From contig CANTAL010000027.1 of the NCBI GenBank assembly GCA_947650365.1, positions 496,001 to 560,000 on the forward strand: 64,000 nucleotides of DNA. The letters run 5' to 3'. Shown piece after piece: positions 25,755 to 40,107 of the stretch. Every line of letters starts with the position of its first letter. Position 1 is the first letter of the stretch. Origin of the DNA: Chamaelirium japonicum. Its lineage: Eukaryota; Streptophyta; Magnoliopsida; Liliales; Melanthiaceae. The notes beneath the pieces were generated by a model that had not been told where the DNA came from, made no database searches, and saw only the letters and a program-made list of their open reading frames with translations. The translations under genes and the position numbers were made by a program.

Positions 25755-26339
25755 TAGCATGTTCCATTCTAATTCATTCATACGAATGTATCCATTCTAT
25801 TTCATTCGTACGATCCATTCTAATTCAATCGCACGATCCATTCTAATTCATTCAAACGATCCATTCTTATTCTTTTGCACGAATGTATCCATTCTAATTC
25901 AATCGTACGATCCATTCTAATTCCTTCGTACGATCCATTCTAATTCCTTAGTACGATCCATTCTCTTTCGCACGATCCATTCTAAGTCATTCGTACGATC
26001 CATTCTAATTCATTCACACGATCTATTCTTATTCATTCGTACGATCCACTCTAATTCATTCGCACGATCTATTCTAATTCATTCGTACGATCCATTAGAT
26101 TCATTCGTACGATCCATTCTAATTCATTCGCACGATCCATTCTAATTCATTCGCACGATCCTTTCTTACTCATTCGTACTATCCATTCTAATTCATTCGC
26201 ACGATCCATTCTAATTCATTCATATGATCCATTCTATTTCATTTGTACGATCCATTCTTACTCATTCGTGTGAATTCATTCTAATTCATTCGCACGATCC
26301 ATTCTAATTCATTCATACGATCCATTCTAATTCATTTGT
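25755..26339 (+). repeat. Forward satellite block 17
   Basis: Contains the CTCTTTCGCACGATCCATTC shortened unit also present in block 15 (near 23611), supporting common descent. Confidence 0.92.
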
Positions 26340-29300
26340 ACGAAGGAATTAGAATGGATTGTGCGAATGAATTAGAATGGATCGTACGAATGAATTAGAA
26401 TGGATACATTTGTGCGAATGAATTAGAATGGATCGTATGAATGAATTAGATTGGATCGCATGAATGATTTAGAATGGATCGTACGTATGAATTAGAATGG
26501 ATACATTCATGGCAATGAATTAGAATACATTGTACGAGGAAATTAGAATGCATCGTACGAAGGAATTAGAATGGATTGTACGAATGAATTAGAATGGATA
26601 CATTCGTGCAAAAGAATTAGAATGGATTGTAGTAATAAATTAGAATGGATCGTACAAATGAATTAGAATGGATCGTGCGAATGAATTAGAATGGATCGTA
26701 TGAATGAATTAGAATGGATCGTATGAATGAATTCGAATGGATAGTATGAATGAATTAGAATGGATACATTCGTGCGAATGAATTAGAATGGATCGTACGA
26801 ATGAGTAAGAATGGATCGTACGAATGAATTAGAATGGATCGTATGAATGAATTAGAATGGATCATGTGAATGAATTAGAATGGATCGTACGAATGAATTA
26901 GAATGGATACTTTCGTGCGAATGAATTAGAATGGATCGTACGATTGAGTAAGAATGGATCGTACGAATGAAATAGAATGGATCGTACGAATGAATTAGAA
27001 TGCATCGTACGAATGAATTCGAATGGATCAGACGAATGAATTAGAATGTATTAAGAATTAGAATGGATCGTATGAATGAATTCGAATGGATCGTACGAAT
27101 GAATTAGAATGGATACATTCGTGCGAATAAATTAGAATGGATCATACGAAGGAATTAGGGTGGATCGTACGAATGAATTAGAATGGATACGTTCGTGCGA
27201 AAGAATTAGAATGGATTATATGAATGAATTAGAATGGATCGTATGAATGAACTAGAATGGATCGTATGAATGGATTAGAATGGATCGTATGAATGAATTA
27301 GAATGGATCGTATGAATGAGTAAGAATGGATCGTACGAATGAAATAGAATGGATCGTACGAATGAGTAAGAATGGATCGTACGAATGAAATAGAATGGAT
27401 CGTACGAATGAATTAGCATGGATCGTGCTAATGAATTGGAATGGATCGTACGAATGAATTAGAATAGATTTTGTGAATGAATTAGAATGGATCGTACGAA
27501 TGAATTAGAATGGATACATTCGTGCGAATGAATTAGAATGGATCGTATGAATGAATTAGATTGGGTCGTATGAATGAATTAGAAAGGATCGTACCTATGA
27601 ATTAGAATGGATACATTCATGGGAATGAATTAGAATGGATCTTACGAAGGAATTAGAATGGATCATACTAATGAAATAGAATGGATCGTATGAAGGAATT
27701 AGAATGGATCGTACGAAGGAATTAGAATGGATCGTACGAAGGAATTAGAATGGATACATTCATGCAAAAGAATTAGAATGGATTGTATGAATGAATTAGA
27801 ATGGATCGTGCAAATGAATTAGAAAGGATCGTGCGAATGAATTAGAATGGATCGTACAAATGGATTAGAATAGATTGTGCGAATGAATTAGAATGGATCG
27901 TACGAATGATTTAGAATGGATACATTCGTGCGAATGAATTAGAATGGATCGTATGAATGAATTCGAATGGATCGTACGAATGAATTAGAATGGACACATT
28001 CGTGCGAATGAATTATAATGGATCATACGAAGGAATTAGGGTGGATCGTACGAATGAATTAGAATGGATACATTCGTGCGAAAGAATTAGAATGGATTTT
28101 ATAAATGAATTAGAATGGATCGTATGAATAAATTAGAATGGATCGTGCGAATGAATTTGAATGGATCGTACGAATGAATTAGAATGGATCGTATGAATGA
28201 ATTATAATAGATCGTACGAATGAATTTGAATGGATCGTACGAATGAATTACAATGGATACATTCGTGCGAATGAATTAGAATGGATTGTACGAATGAGTA
28301 AGAATAGATCGTACGAATGAAATAGAATGGATCGTACGAATGAATTAGAATGGATCGTGCTAATGAACTAGAATAGATTGTACGAATGAATTAGAATGGA
28401 TCGTACGAACGAATTAGAATGGATCGTATGAATGAATTAGAATGGATCGTACGAATGAATTAGAATGGATACATTCGTGCAAATGAAATTAGAATGGATC
28501 GTACGAATGAGTAAGAATGGATCTTACGAATAAAATAGAATGGATCGTACGAATGAATTAGAATGGATCGTACTAATGAATTAGAATGGATCGTATGAAT
28601 GAATTAGTATGGATTGTGCGAATGAATTACAATGGATCGTACAAATGAATTAGAATAGATCGTATGAATGAATTAGAATGGATCGTGTGAATGATTTAGA
28701 ATGGATCGTACGAATGAATTAGAATGGATACATTCGTGCGAATAAATTAGAATGGATTGTATGAATGAATTAGAATGGATCGTATGAATGAATTAGAATG
28801 GTTCGTGCGAATGAATTAGAATGGATCGTACGAATTAATAAGAATGGATCGTACGAATGAATTAGAATGGATCGTGCGAATGAATTAGAATAGATCGTAC
28901 GAATGAATTAGAATGGGTACATTTGTGCGAATGAATTAGAATGGATCGTACGAAGGAATTAGAATGGATCATACGAATGAAATTAAATTGATCGTACGAA
29001 GGAATTAGAATGGATCGTACGAATGAATTAGAATGGATACATTCGTGCAAAAGAATTAGAATGGATTGTATGAATGAATTAGAATGGATCGTATGAATGA
29101 ATTAGAATGGATCGTGCGAATGAATTAGAATGGATCGTACGAATGAATTAGAAAGGATACATTCGTGCGAATGAATTAGAATGGATCGTACAAATGAGTA
29201 AGAATGGATCGTACGAATGAAATAGAATGGATCGTACGAATGAATTAAAATAGATCGTGCGAATAAATTAGATTGGATCATGCGAATGAATTAGAATGGA

Positions 29301-30609
29301 TCGTACGAATGAATTAGAATGGATACATTCGTGCGAATGAATTAGAATGGATCGTATGAATGAATTAGAATGGATCGTATGAATAAATTTGAATGGATCG
29401 TACATATGAATTAGAATGGATCGTACGAATGAATTAGAATGGATCTTACGAATGAATTAGAATGGATCGTGTGAATGAATTAGAATGGATCGTATGAATG
29501 AATTAAAATGGAAACATTCGTGCGAAAGAATTAGAATGGATTGTATGAATGAATTAGAATGGATCGTACGAATTAGAATGGATCATATGAATGAATTAAA
29601 ATATATCGTGCGAATGAATTAGAATGGATCGTACGAATGAATTAGAATGGATACATTCGTGCGAATGAATTAGAATGGATCGTATGAATGAGTAAGAATG
29701 GATCGTACGAATGAAATAGAATGGCTCGTACGAATGAATTAGAATGGATCGTGCGAATGAATTAGATTGGATCATATGAATGAATTGGAATGGATGGTAT
29801 GAATGAATTAGAATGGATCGTGCGAATGAATTAGAATAGATACATTCGTGCGAATGAATTAGAATGGATACATTCATGCGAATGAATTAGAATGGATCGT
29901 ACGAATGAATTAGAATGAATCGTATGAATGAACTCGAATGGATCGTATGAATGAATTCGAATGGATCGTACGAATGAATTATGATGGATACATTCCTGCG
30001 AATGAATTAGAATGGATCATACGAAGGATTTAGGGTGGATCGTACGAATGAATTAGAATAGATACATTTGTGCAAAAAAATTAGAATGGATCGTGCGAAT
30101 GATTTAGAATGGATCGTACGAATGAATTAGAATGGATCGTCTGAATAAATTAGAATGAATCTTGTGAATGAATTAGAATGGATCGTATGAATTAGAATGG
30201 ATTGTATGGATGAATTAGAATGGATCGTATGAATGAATTAGAATGAATCATGCGAATGAATTAGAATAGATTGTGCGAATGAATTAGAATGGATCGTGCG
30301 AATGAATTAGAATGAATCGTACGAATGAATTAGAATGGATCCTATGAATGAATTAGAATGGATCGTGCTAATGAATTAGAATGGATCGTACGAATGAATT
30401 AAAATGGATCATACGAAGGAATTAGGGTGGATCGTACGAATGAATTAGAATGGATATATTCATGCGAAAGAATTAGAATGGATTGTATGAATGAATTAGA
30501 ATGGATCGTGCGAATGAATTAGAATGGATCGTACGAATGAATTAGAATAGATTATGCGAATGAATTAGAATGGATCGTACGAATGAACTAGAATGGATCG
30601 TATGAATGA
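26340..30609 (-). repeat. Reverse satellite block 18 (~4.3 kb)
   Basis: Long reverse block. Minus-strand open frames at 28862-29050 and 29596-29877 (the longest, 93 codons) are satellite read-through. Ends in ATGAATTAGCACGATCC. Confidence 0.93.
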
Positions 30610-31366
30610 ATTAGCACGATCCATTCTAATTCATTCGCACGAATGTACCCATTCTATTTCATTCGTATGATCCATTCTTACTCATTCGTACGATCCATTC
30701 TAAATCATTCGCACGAATGTATCCTTTCTAATTCTTTCGTACAATCCATTCTAATTCATTCGCACGATCCATTCTAATTCCTTCATACGTTCCATTCTAA
30801 TTCCTTCATACGATCCATTCTAATTCATTCATACAATCCATTCTAATTTTTTCGCACGATCCATTCTAAGTCATTCGTACAATCCATTCTAATTCATTCG
30901 CACGATCTATTCTTATTCATTCGTACGATCCACCCTAATTCATTTGCACGATCTATTCTAATTCATTCGTACGAGCTATTCTAATTCATTTGTACGATCC
31001 ATTCTAATTCATTCGTACGATCCATTCTATTTCAATCGCACGATCCATTCTAATTCATTCATACGATCCATTCTAATTCATTCATACAATCCATTCTAAT
31101 TATTTCACACGAATAGATCCATTCTAATTTATTCGTACGATTTATTCTATTTCATTCGTACGATCCATTATTACTCATTCGTACGATCCATTCTAATTCA
31201 TTCGCACGATCCATTCTAATTCATTCATACGATTATTTTATTTCATTCGTACGATCCATTCTCACGCATTCGTGCGAATTCATTCTAATTCATTCGCATG
31301 ATCCATTCTAATTCATTCGCACGATCCATTCTAATTGATTCATACGATCCATTCTAATTCATTCGT
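30610..31366 (+). repeat. Forward satellite block 19
   Basis: Shares the order of variants with block 15, including the GAGCTATTC unit (30984 and 23737) and the GTGCGAATTCATTC unit just before the end. Confidence 0.92.
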
Positions 31367-33011
31367 ACGAAGGAATTAGAATGGATTGTGCGAATGAATT
31401 AGAATGGATCGTATAAATGAATTAGAATGGATACATTCGTGCGAATGAATTAGAATGAATCGTATGAATGAATTAGATTGGATCGTATGAATGAATTAGA
31501 ATGTATCGTACATATGAATTAGAATGGATACATTCATGGGAATGAATTAGAATGGATCGTACGAAGGAATTAGAATGGATCGTACGAAGGAATTAGAATG
31601 GATACATTCGTGCAAAAGAATTAGACTGGATCGTGCGAATGAATTAGAATAGATCATACGAATGAATTGGAATAGATTGTGCGAATGAATTAGAATGGAT
31701 CGTACGAATGAATTTGAATAGATACATTCGTGCGAATGAATTAGAATGGATCGTATGAATGAATTAGAATGGATCGTATGAATGAATTCGAATGGATCGT
31801 ATGAATGAATTAGAATGGATACATTCGTGCGAATGAATTAGAATGGATCGTATGAATGAGTAAGAATGGATCGTACGAATGAATTAGAATGGATCGTATG
31901 AATGAATTAGAATGGATCGTGCGAATGAATTAGAATGGATCGTACGAATGAATTAGAATGGATACATTCGTGCGAATGAATTAGAATGGATTGTACGAAT
32001 GAGTAAGAATGGATCGTACGAATGAAATAAAATGGATCGTATGAATGAATTAGAATCTATCGTACGAATGAATTCGAATGGATCGTATGAATGAATTAGA
32101 ATGTATTAGGAATTAGAATGGATCGTATGAATGAATTCGAATGGATCATACGAATGAATTAGAATGGATATATTCGTGCGAATGAATTAGAATGGATCAT
32201 ACGAAGGAATTAGGGTGGATCGTACGAATGAATTAGAATGGATACATTCGTGCGAAAGAATTAGAATGGATTGTATGAATGAATTAGAATGGATCGTATG
32301 AATGGATTAGAATGGATCGTATGAATGAATTAGATTGGATCGTACGAATGAGTAAGAATGGATCGTACGAATGAAATAGAATGGATCGTACGAATGAGTA
32401 AGAATGGATCGTACGAATGAAAAAGAATGGATCGTACGAATGAATTAGAATGGATCGTGCTAATGAATTAGAATGGATCGTACGAATGAATTAGAATAGG
32501 TTGTGCGAATGAATTAGAATGGATCGTACGAATGAATTAGAATAGATACATTCGTGCGAATGAATTAGAATGGATCGTATGAATGAATTAGATTGGATCG
32601 TATGAATGAATTAGAATGGATCGTACGTATGAATTTGAATGGATACATTCATGGGAATAAATTAGAATGGATCGTACGAAGGAATTAGAATGGATCGTAC
32701 GAATGAATTAGAATGGATCGTACGAATGAATTAGAATGGATACATTCGTGCGAATGAATTAGAATGGATCGTATGAATGAATTAGAATGGATCATATGAA
32801 TGAATTCGAATGGATCGTACGAATGAATTAGAATGGATACGTTCGTGTGAATGAATTAGAATAGATCATACAAAGGAATTAGGGTGGATCGTACGAATGA
32901 ATTAGAATGGATAGATTCGAGCGAAAGAATTAGAATGGATTGTATGAATGAATTAGAATGGATCGTATAAATGAATTAGAATGGATCGTGCGAATGAATT
33001 AGAATGGATCG
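31367..33011 (-). repeat. Reverse satellite block 20
   Basis: Starts GAAGGAATTAGAATGG. Ends at GGATCGCACGTATGTATCC (33007 onward), a switch through a decayed 28-bp linker. Confidence 0.92.
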
Positions 33012-33299
33012 CACGTATGTATCCATTCTAATTAATTCGTGCGATCCATTATAATTCATTCATACGATCCATTCTAATTTATTCGTACGATCCATTCTAA
33101 TTCATTTGCACGATCCATTCTAATTCATTCGCACGAATGTATCCATTCTAATTCATTCGCACGAATGTATCCATTCTAATTCATTCGTACGATCCATTCT
33201 AATTCATTCGCACGATCCAATCTAATTCATTCGGACGATCCATTGTACTTCATTCGTACGATCCATTCTATTTCATTCGTATGATCCATTCTATTTCAA
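33012..33299 (+). repeat. Forward satellite block 21
   Basis: About twelve units. Ends TTTCAATTGTGCGAATG, with CAATTG at 33297-33302. Paired with block 25. Confidence 0.9.
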
Positions 33300-34144
33300 T
33301 TGTGCGAATGAATTAGAATATATCGTATTAATGAATTAGAATGGATCGTATGAATGAATTAGAATAGATCGTATGAATGAATTCGAATGGATTGTATGAA
33401 TGAATTAGACTGGATATATTCGTGCGAATGAATTAGAATGGATCATAAGAAGGAATTAGGGTGGATCGTATGAATGAATTAGAATGGATACATTCGTGCG
33501 AAAGAATTAGAATGGATTATATGAATGAATTAGAATGGATCGTATGAATGAATTAGAATGGATCGTGCGAATGAATTAGAATGGATCGTACGAATAAATT
33601 AGAATGGATTGTATGAATGAATTAGAATGGATCGTGCGAATGAATTAAAATGGATCGTACGAATGAATTAGAATGGATACATTCGTGCGAATGAATTAGA
33701 ATGGATTGTACGAATGAGTAAGAATGGATCGTACGAATGAAATAGAATGGATCGTACGAATGAATTAGAATGGATCGTGCTAATGAATTAGAATGGATCG
33801 TACGAATGAATTAGAATAGATTGTGCGAATGAATTAGAATAGATTGTACGAATGAATTAAAATGGATACATTCTTGCGAAGGAATTAGAATGGATCGTAC
33901 GAATGCATCATACGAAGGAATTAGAATGAATTAGAATGGATACATTCGTGTGAATGAATTAGAATAGATCGTATGAATGAATTAGAATGGATCGTGCTAA
34001 TGAATTAGAATGGATACATTCATGCGAATGAATTAGAATGGATCGTATGAATGAATTAGATTAAATCGTATGAAAGAATTAGAATGGATCGTATGAATGA
34101 ATTAGAATGGATCGTACGAATGAATAAGAATGAATTAGAATGGA
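33300..34144 (-). repeat. Reverse satellite block 22
   Basis: Holds irregular units near 33900 (GAATGCATCATACGAAGG). Ends with doubled GAATTAGAATG before GGATCC 34142-34147. Confidence 0.92.
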
Positions 34145-34540
34145 TCCATTCTAATTCCTCCGTACGATCCACTCTAATTCATTCCCATGAATGTTTCCAT
34201 TCTAATTCATACGTACGATCCATTCTAATTCATTCATAACGTACGATCCATTCTAATTCCTTCGTACGATCCATTCTATTTCATTCGTATGATCCATTCT
34301 AATTCCTTCGTACGATCCATTCTAGTTCATTCCCATGAATGTATCCATTCTAATTCATACGTATGATCCATTCTAATTCATTCATACGATCCAATCTAAT
34401 TCTTTCATACGATCCATTCTAATTCATTCGCACGAATATATCCATTCTAATTCATTCGTACGATCCATTCTAATTCATTCGCACAATCTATTCTAATTCA
34501 TTCGTACGATCCATTCTAATACAATCTAATTCATTTGTAC
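34145..34540 (+). repeat. Forward satellite block 23
   Basis: Carries the ATTCATAACGTACGATCC insertion variant (near 34231), also found at 38394, 45368, 53310 and 58654. Ends in TTTGTACGATTGTATG. Confidence 0.92.
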
Positions 34541-37180
34541 GATTGTATGAATGAATTAGAATGGATCGTACTAATGAATTAGAATAGATTGTGCGAATGA
34601 ATTAGAATGGATCGTACGAATGAATAAGAATGAAGCTATTAGAATGGATCGTACGAATGAATTAGCATAGATTGTGCGTATGAATTATAATGGATCGTAC
34701 GAATGAATGGATCGTACGAATGAATTAGAATGAATACATTCGTGCGAATGAATTAGAATGGATCGTACGAATGAGAAAGAATGGATCGTACGAATGAAAT
34801 AGCATGGATCGTACGAATGAATTAGAATGGATCGTGGTAATGAATTAGAATGGATCATACGAATGAATTAGAATAGATTGTGCGAATGAATTAGAATGGA
34901 TCGTACGAATAAATTAGAATGGATACATTTGTGCGAATGAATTAGAATGCATCATATGAATGAATTAGATTGGATCGTATGAATGAATTAGAATGGATCG
35001 TACGTATGAATTAGAATGGATACATTCATTGGAATGAATTAGAATGGATCGTACGAAGGAATTATAAAAGATCATACAAATGAATTAGAATGGATACATT
35101 CGTGCAAAAGAATTAGAATGGATTGTATGAATGAATTAGAATGGATCATACAAATGAATTAGAATGGATCGTACGAAGGAATTAGAATGGATCGTACGAA
35201 GGAATTAGAATGGATACATTCGTGCGAATGAATTAGAATGGATCGAATGAATGAATTCAAATGTATCGTACGAATGAATTAGAATGGATACATTCGTGCG
35301 AATGAATTAGAATGGATCATAAGAAGGAATTAGGGTGGATCGTACGAATGAATTATAATGGATACATTCGTGCGAAAGAATTAGAATGGATTGTATGAAT
35401 GAATTAGAATGGATCATATGAATGAATTAGAATGGATCGTATGAATGGATTAGAATGGATCGTATGAATGAAATAGAATGGATCGTATGAATGAGTAAGA
35501 ATGGATCGTACGAATGAGTAAGAATGGATCGTACGAATGAAATAGAATGGATCGTACGAATGAATTAGAATGGATCGTGCTAATGAATTAGAATGGATCG
35601 TACGAATGAATTAGAATAGGTTGTGCGAATGAATTTGAATGGATCGTACGAATGAATTAGAATAAATACATTCGTGCGAATGAATTAGAATGGATCGTAT
35701 GAATGAATTAGATTGGATCGAATGAATGAATTAGAATGGATCGTACGTATGAATTAGAATGGATTTATTCATGGGAATAAATTAGAATGGATCGTACGAT
35801 GGAATTAGAATGAATCGTACGAATGAAATAGAATGGATCGTACGAAGGAATTAGAATGGATCGTACGAAGGAATTAGAATGGATCGTACGAATGAATTAG
35901 AATGGATACATTCGTGCAAAAGAATTAGAATGGATTGTATGAATGAATTAGAATGGATCATGCAAATGAATTAGAATGGATCGTGCGAATGAATTAGAAT
36001 GGATATTACGAATGAATTAGAATAGATTGTGCGAATGAATTAGAATGGATCGTACGAATAAATTAGAATGGATACATTTGTGCGAATGAATTAGAATGGA
36101 TGGTATGAATGAATTAGAATGGATCGTATGAATGAATTTGAATGGATCGTACGAATGAATTAGAATGGATACATTCGTGCGAATGAATTAGAATAGATCA
36201 TACGAAGGAATTAGGGTGGATCGTACGAATGAATTAGAATGGATACATTCGTGTGAAAGAATTAGAATTGATTGTATGAATGAATTAGAATGGATCGTAT
36301 GAATGAATTAGAATGGATCGTGTGAATGAATTAGAATAGATCGTACGAATGAATTAGAATTGATCGTATGAATGAATTAGAATGGATCGTGCGAATGAAG
36401 TAGAATGGATCATACGAATGAATTAGAATGGATACATTCAAGCGAATGAATTAGAATGGATCATACGAATGAGTAAGAATGGATACATTCGTGCGAATAA
36501 ATTAGAATGGATCGTACGAATGAGTAAGACTGGATCGTACGAATGAATTAGAATGGATCGTACGAATGAATTAGAATGGATCGTGCGAATGAAGTAGAAT
36601 GGATCGTATAAATGAATTAGAATGGATTGTACGAATGAATTAGAATGGATCGTACAAAGGAATTAGAATGGATCGTACGAATTAATTAGAATAGATTGTA
36701 TGAATGAATTAGAATGGATCGTATGAATGAATTAGAATGGATCGTGCGAATAAATTAGAATGGATCGTACGAATGAATTAGAATGGATACATTCGTGCGA
36801 ATGAATTAGAATGAGTAAGAATGGATCATACGAATGAATTAGAATAGATCGTATGAACGAATTAGAATAGATCGTATGAATGAATTAGAATGGATCGTGC
36901 TAATGAATTAGATTGGATTGTACGAATGAATTAGAATAGATTGTGCGAATGAATTAGAATGGATCGTACGAATGAATTAGAATGGATCGTACGAATGAAT
37001 TAGAATGGATCGTACGAATGAATTATAATGGATACATTCGTGCGAATGAATTAGAATGGATCGTACGAATGAGTAAGAATGGATCGTACGAAGGAATTAG
37101 AATGGATCGTACGAATTAATTAGAATGGATACATTCATGCAAAAGAATTAGAATGGATTGTACGAATGAGTTAGAAAGGA
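34541..37180 (-). repeat. Reverse satellite block 24
   Basis: Opens with the irregular GAATAAGAATGAAGC unit (34622), whose copy lies at about 38781. Ends at GGATCC 37178-37183. Confidence 0.92.
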
Positions 37181-37482
37181 TCCATTCTAATTCATTCACA
37201 CGATCCATTCTAATTCATTCGAACGTATGTATCCATTCTAATTTATTTGTACGATCCATTCTAATTCATTCATACGATCCATTCTAATTTATTCGTATGA
37301 TCCATTCTAATTTATTTGCACGATCCATTCTAATTCATTCGCACGAATGTATCCATTCTAATTCATTCGTACGATCCATTCTAATTCATTCGCACGATCC
37401 AATCTAATTCATTCGCACGTTCCATTCTAATTCATTCGTATGATCCATTCTATATCATTCGTACGATCCATTCTATTTCATT
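37181..37482 (+). repeat. Forward satellite block 25
   Basis: Copy of block 21 with one or two extra units. Ends TTTCATTTGTGCGAATG. Confidence 0.9.
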
Positions 37483-38303
37483 TGTGCGAATGAATTAGAA
37501 TGTATCGTATGAATGAATTAGAATGGATCGTATGAATGAATTCGAATGGATCGTACGAATGAATTAGAATGGATACATTTGTGCGAATGAATTAGAATGG
37601 ATCATAAGAAGGAATTAGGGTGGATCGTACGAATGAATTAGAATGGATACATTCGTCCGAAAGAATTAGAATGTTTTATATGAATGAATTAGAATGGATC
37701 GTATGAATGAATTAGAATGGATCGTGCGAATGAATTAGAATGGATCGTACGAATGAATTAGATTGGATCGTATGAATGAATTAGAATGGATCATGCGAAT
37801 GAATTAGAATGGATCGTACGAATGAATTAGAATGGATACATTCGTGCGAATGAATTAGAATGGATCGTCGGAATGAGTAAGAATGGATCGTACGAATGAA
37901 ATAGAATGGATCGTACGAATGAATTAGAAGGGATCGTGCTAATGAATTAGAATGGATTGTACGAATGAATTAGAATAGATTGTGCGAATGAATTAGAATG
38001 GATCGTACGAATGAATTAAAATGGATACATTCTTGCGAAGGAATTAGAATGGATCGTACGAATGGATCATACGAACTTATTAGAATGAATTAGAATGGAT
38101 ACATTCGTGCGAATGAATTAGAATGGATCGTATGAATGAATTAGATTGGATCATGCTAATGAATTAGAATGGATACATACGTGCGAATGAATTAGAATGG
38201 ATCGTATGAATGAATTAGATTGGATCGTATGAATGAATTAGAATGGATCGTTTGAATGAATTAGAATGGATCGTACGAATGAATTAGAATGAATTAGAAT
38301 GGA
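37483..38303 (-). repeat. Reverse satellite block 26
   Basis: Copy of block 22. Ends with doubled GAATTAGAATG before GGATCC 38301-38306. Confidence 0.92.
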
Positions 38304-38698
38304 TCCATTCTCATTCCTTCGTACGATCCATTCTAATTCATTCCCATGAATGTTTCCATTCTAATTCATACGTATGATCCATTCTAATTCATTCATAACG
38401 TACGATCCATTCTAATTCCTTCGTATGATCCATTCTATTTCATTCGTATGATCCATTCTAATCCTTCGTACGATCCATTGTAATTCATTCCCATGAATGT
38501 ATCCATTCTAATTCATACGTACGATCCATTCTAATTCATTCATACGATCCAATCTAATTCATTTATACGATCCATTCTAATTCATTCGCACGAATGTATC
38601 CATTCTAATTCACTCGTACGATCCATTCTAATTCATTCGCACAATCTATTCTAATTCATTCGTACGATCCATTCAAAAACATTCTAATTCATTTGCAT
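38304..38698 (+). repeat. Forward satellite block 27
   Basis: Copy of block 23 with the ATTCATAACGTACG variant. Ends in a decayed unit, CATTCAAAAACATTC, then TTTGCATGATTGTATG. Confidence 0.92.
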
Positions 38699-40107
38699 GA
38701 TTGTATGAATGAATTAGAATGGATCGTACAAATGAATTAGAATAGATTGTGCGAATGAATTAGAATGGATCATACGAATGAATAAGAATGAAGGAATTAG
38801 AATGGATCGTACGAATGAATTAGAATAGATTGTGCATATGAATTATAATGGATCGTACGAATAAAGGGATCGTACGAATGAATTAGAATGGATACATTCG
38901 TGCAAATGAATTAGAATGGATCGTACGAATGAAGGGATCGTACGAATGAATTAGAATGGATACATTCGTGCAAATGAATTAGAATGGATCGTACGAATGA
39001 GAAAGAATGGATCGTACGAATGAAATAGAATGGATCGTATGAATGAATTAGAATGGATCATGGTAATGAATTAAAATGGATCGTACAAATGAATTAGAAT
39101 AGATTGTGCAAATGAATTAGAATGGATCGTACGAATGAATTAGAATGGATACATTCATGCGAATGAATTAGAATGGATCGTATGAATGAATTAGATTGGA
39201 TCGTATGAATGAATTAGAATTAATGGATCGTACGTATGAATTAGAATGGATACATTCATGGGAATGAATTAGAATGGATCGTACGAAGGAATTATAATAG
39301 ATCATACGAATGAATTAGAATGGATACATTCCTGCAAAAGAATTAGAATGGATTGTATGAATGAATTAGAATGGATCATGCAAATGAATTAGAAAGGATC
39401 ATACGAAGGAATTAGAATGGATCGTACGAAGGAATTAGAATGGATCGTACGAATGAATTAGAATAGATACATTCGTGCGAATGAATTAGAATGGATCATA
39501 TAAATGAATTAGAATGGATCGTATGAATGAATTCGAATGGATCATACGAATGAATTAGAATAGATACATTCGTGCGAATGAATTAAAATGGATCGTACGA
39601 AGGAATTAGAATGGATCGTACGAATGAATTAGAATGGATCATACGAAGGAATTAGAATGGATCGTACGAATAAATTAGAATGGATACATTCATGCCAATG
39701 AATTAGAATGGATCGTATGAATGAATTAGAATGGATCGTATGAATGAATTAGAATGGATCGTATGAATGAATTCAAATAAATTGTACGAATGAATTAGAA
39801 TGGATACATTCGTGCGAATGAATTAGAATGGATCGTACGAAGGAATTAGAATGGATCGTACGAAGGAATTAGAATGGATACATTCGTGCAAAAGAATTAG
39901 AATGGATTGTATGAATGAATTAGAATGGATTGTGCAAATGAATTAGAATGGATCGTACGAATGAAATAGAATGGATCGTACAAATGAATTAGAATGGATC
40001 GTGCGAATGAATTAGATTGGATCATGCGAATGAATTAGAATGGATCGTATGCACGAATGAATGAATTAGAATGGATCGTACATATGAATTCTATTAATTA
40101 GAATGGA
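38699..40107 (-). repeat. Reverse satellite block 28
   Basis: Holds a 68-bp local duplication (38865-39000). Ends at AATTCTATTAATTAGAATGG and GGATCT (40105-40110), a decayed form of the GGATCC switch. Confidence 0.9.
38865..39000 (-). repeat. 68-bp local tandem duplication
   Basis: AGGGATCGTACGAATG recurs at 38865 and 38933. The step equals a 28-bp plus a 23-bp unit plus a 17-bp shortened unit. Copy 1 of the 4.2-kb duplication has only one (near 34700). Confidence 0.85.

Larger units (their letters stand above)
25755..30609. repeat. Inverted cassette, copy B
   Basis: Same entry switch and inner switch (GTAC 26338-26341) as copy A, and the same GTATTAAGAATTAG marker near 27050. The forward part is shorter (585 bp) and the reverse part much longer (~4.27 kb). 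Confidence 0.75.
30610..33011. repeat. Inverted cassette, copy C
   Basis: Entry switch ATTAGCACGATCC, inner switch GTAC 31365-31368, marker GTATTAGGAATTAG near 32104. Its reverse part (about 1645 bp) is the same length as copy A's. Confidence 0.75.
33012..37177. repeat. ~4.2-kb duplication, copy 1
   Basis: Landmarks repeat downstream: CGTATGTATCC (33014/37224), TGTGCGAATG switch (33301/37483), GGATCC switch (34142/38301), TGTACGATTGTATG or TGCATGATTGTATG switch (34540/38698). The shift falls from 4210 to about 4159 bp. Confidence 0.8.
37178..40107. repeat. ~4.2-kb duplication, copy 2 (partial)
   Basis: Follows copy 1 through all its landmarks, but the final reverse block is about 1.4 kb instead of 2.6 kb, so the right end was lost or replaced. 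Confidence 0.75.
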
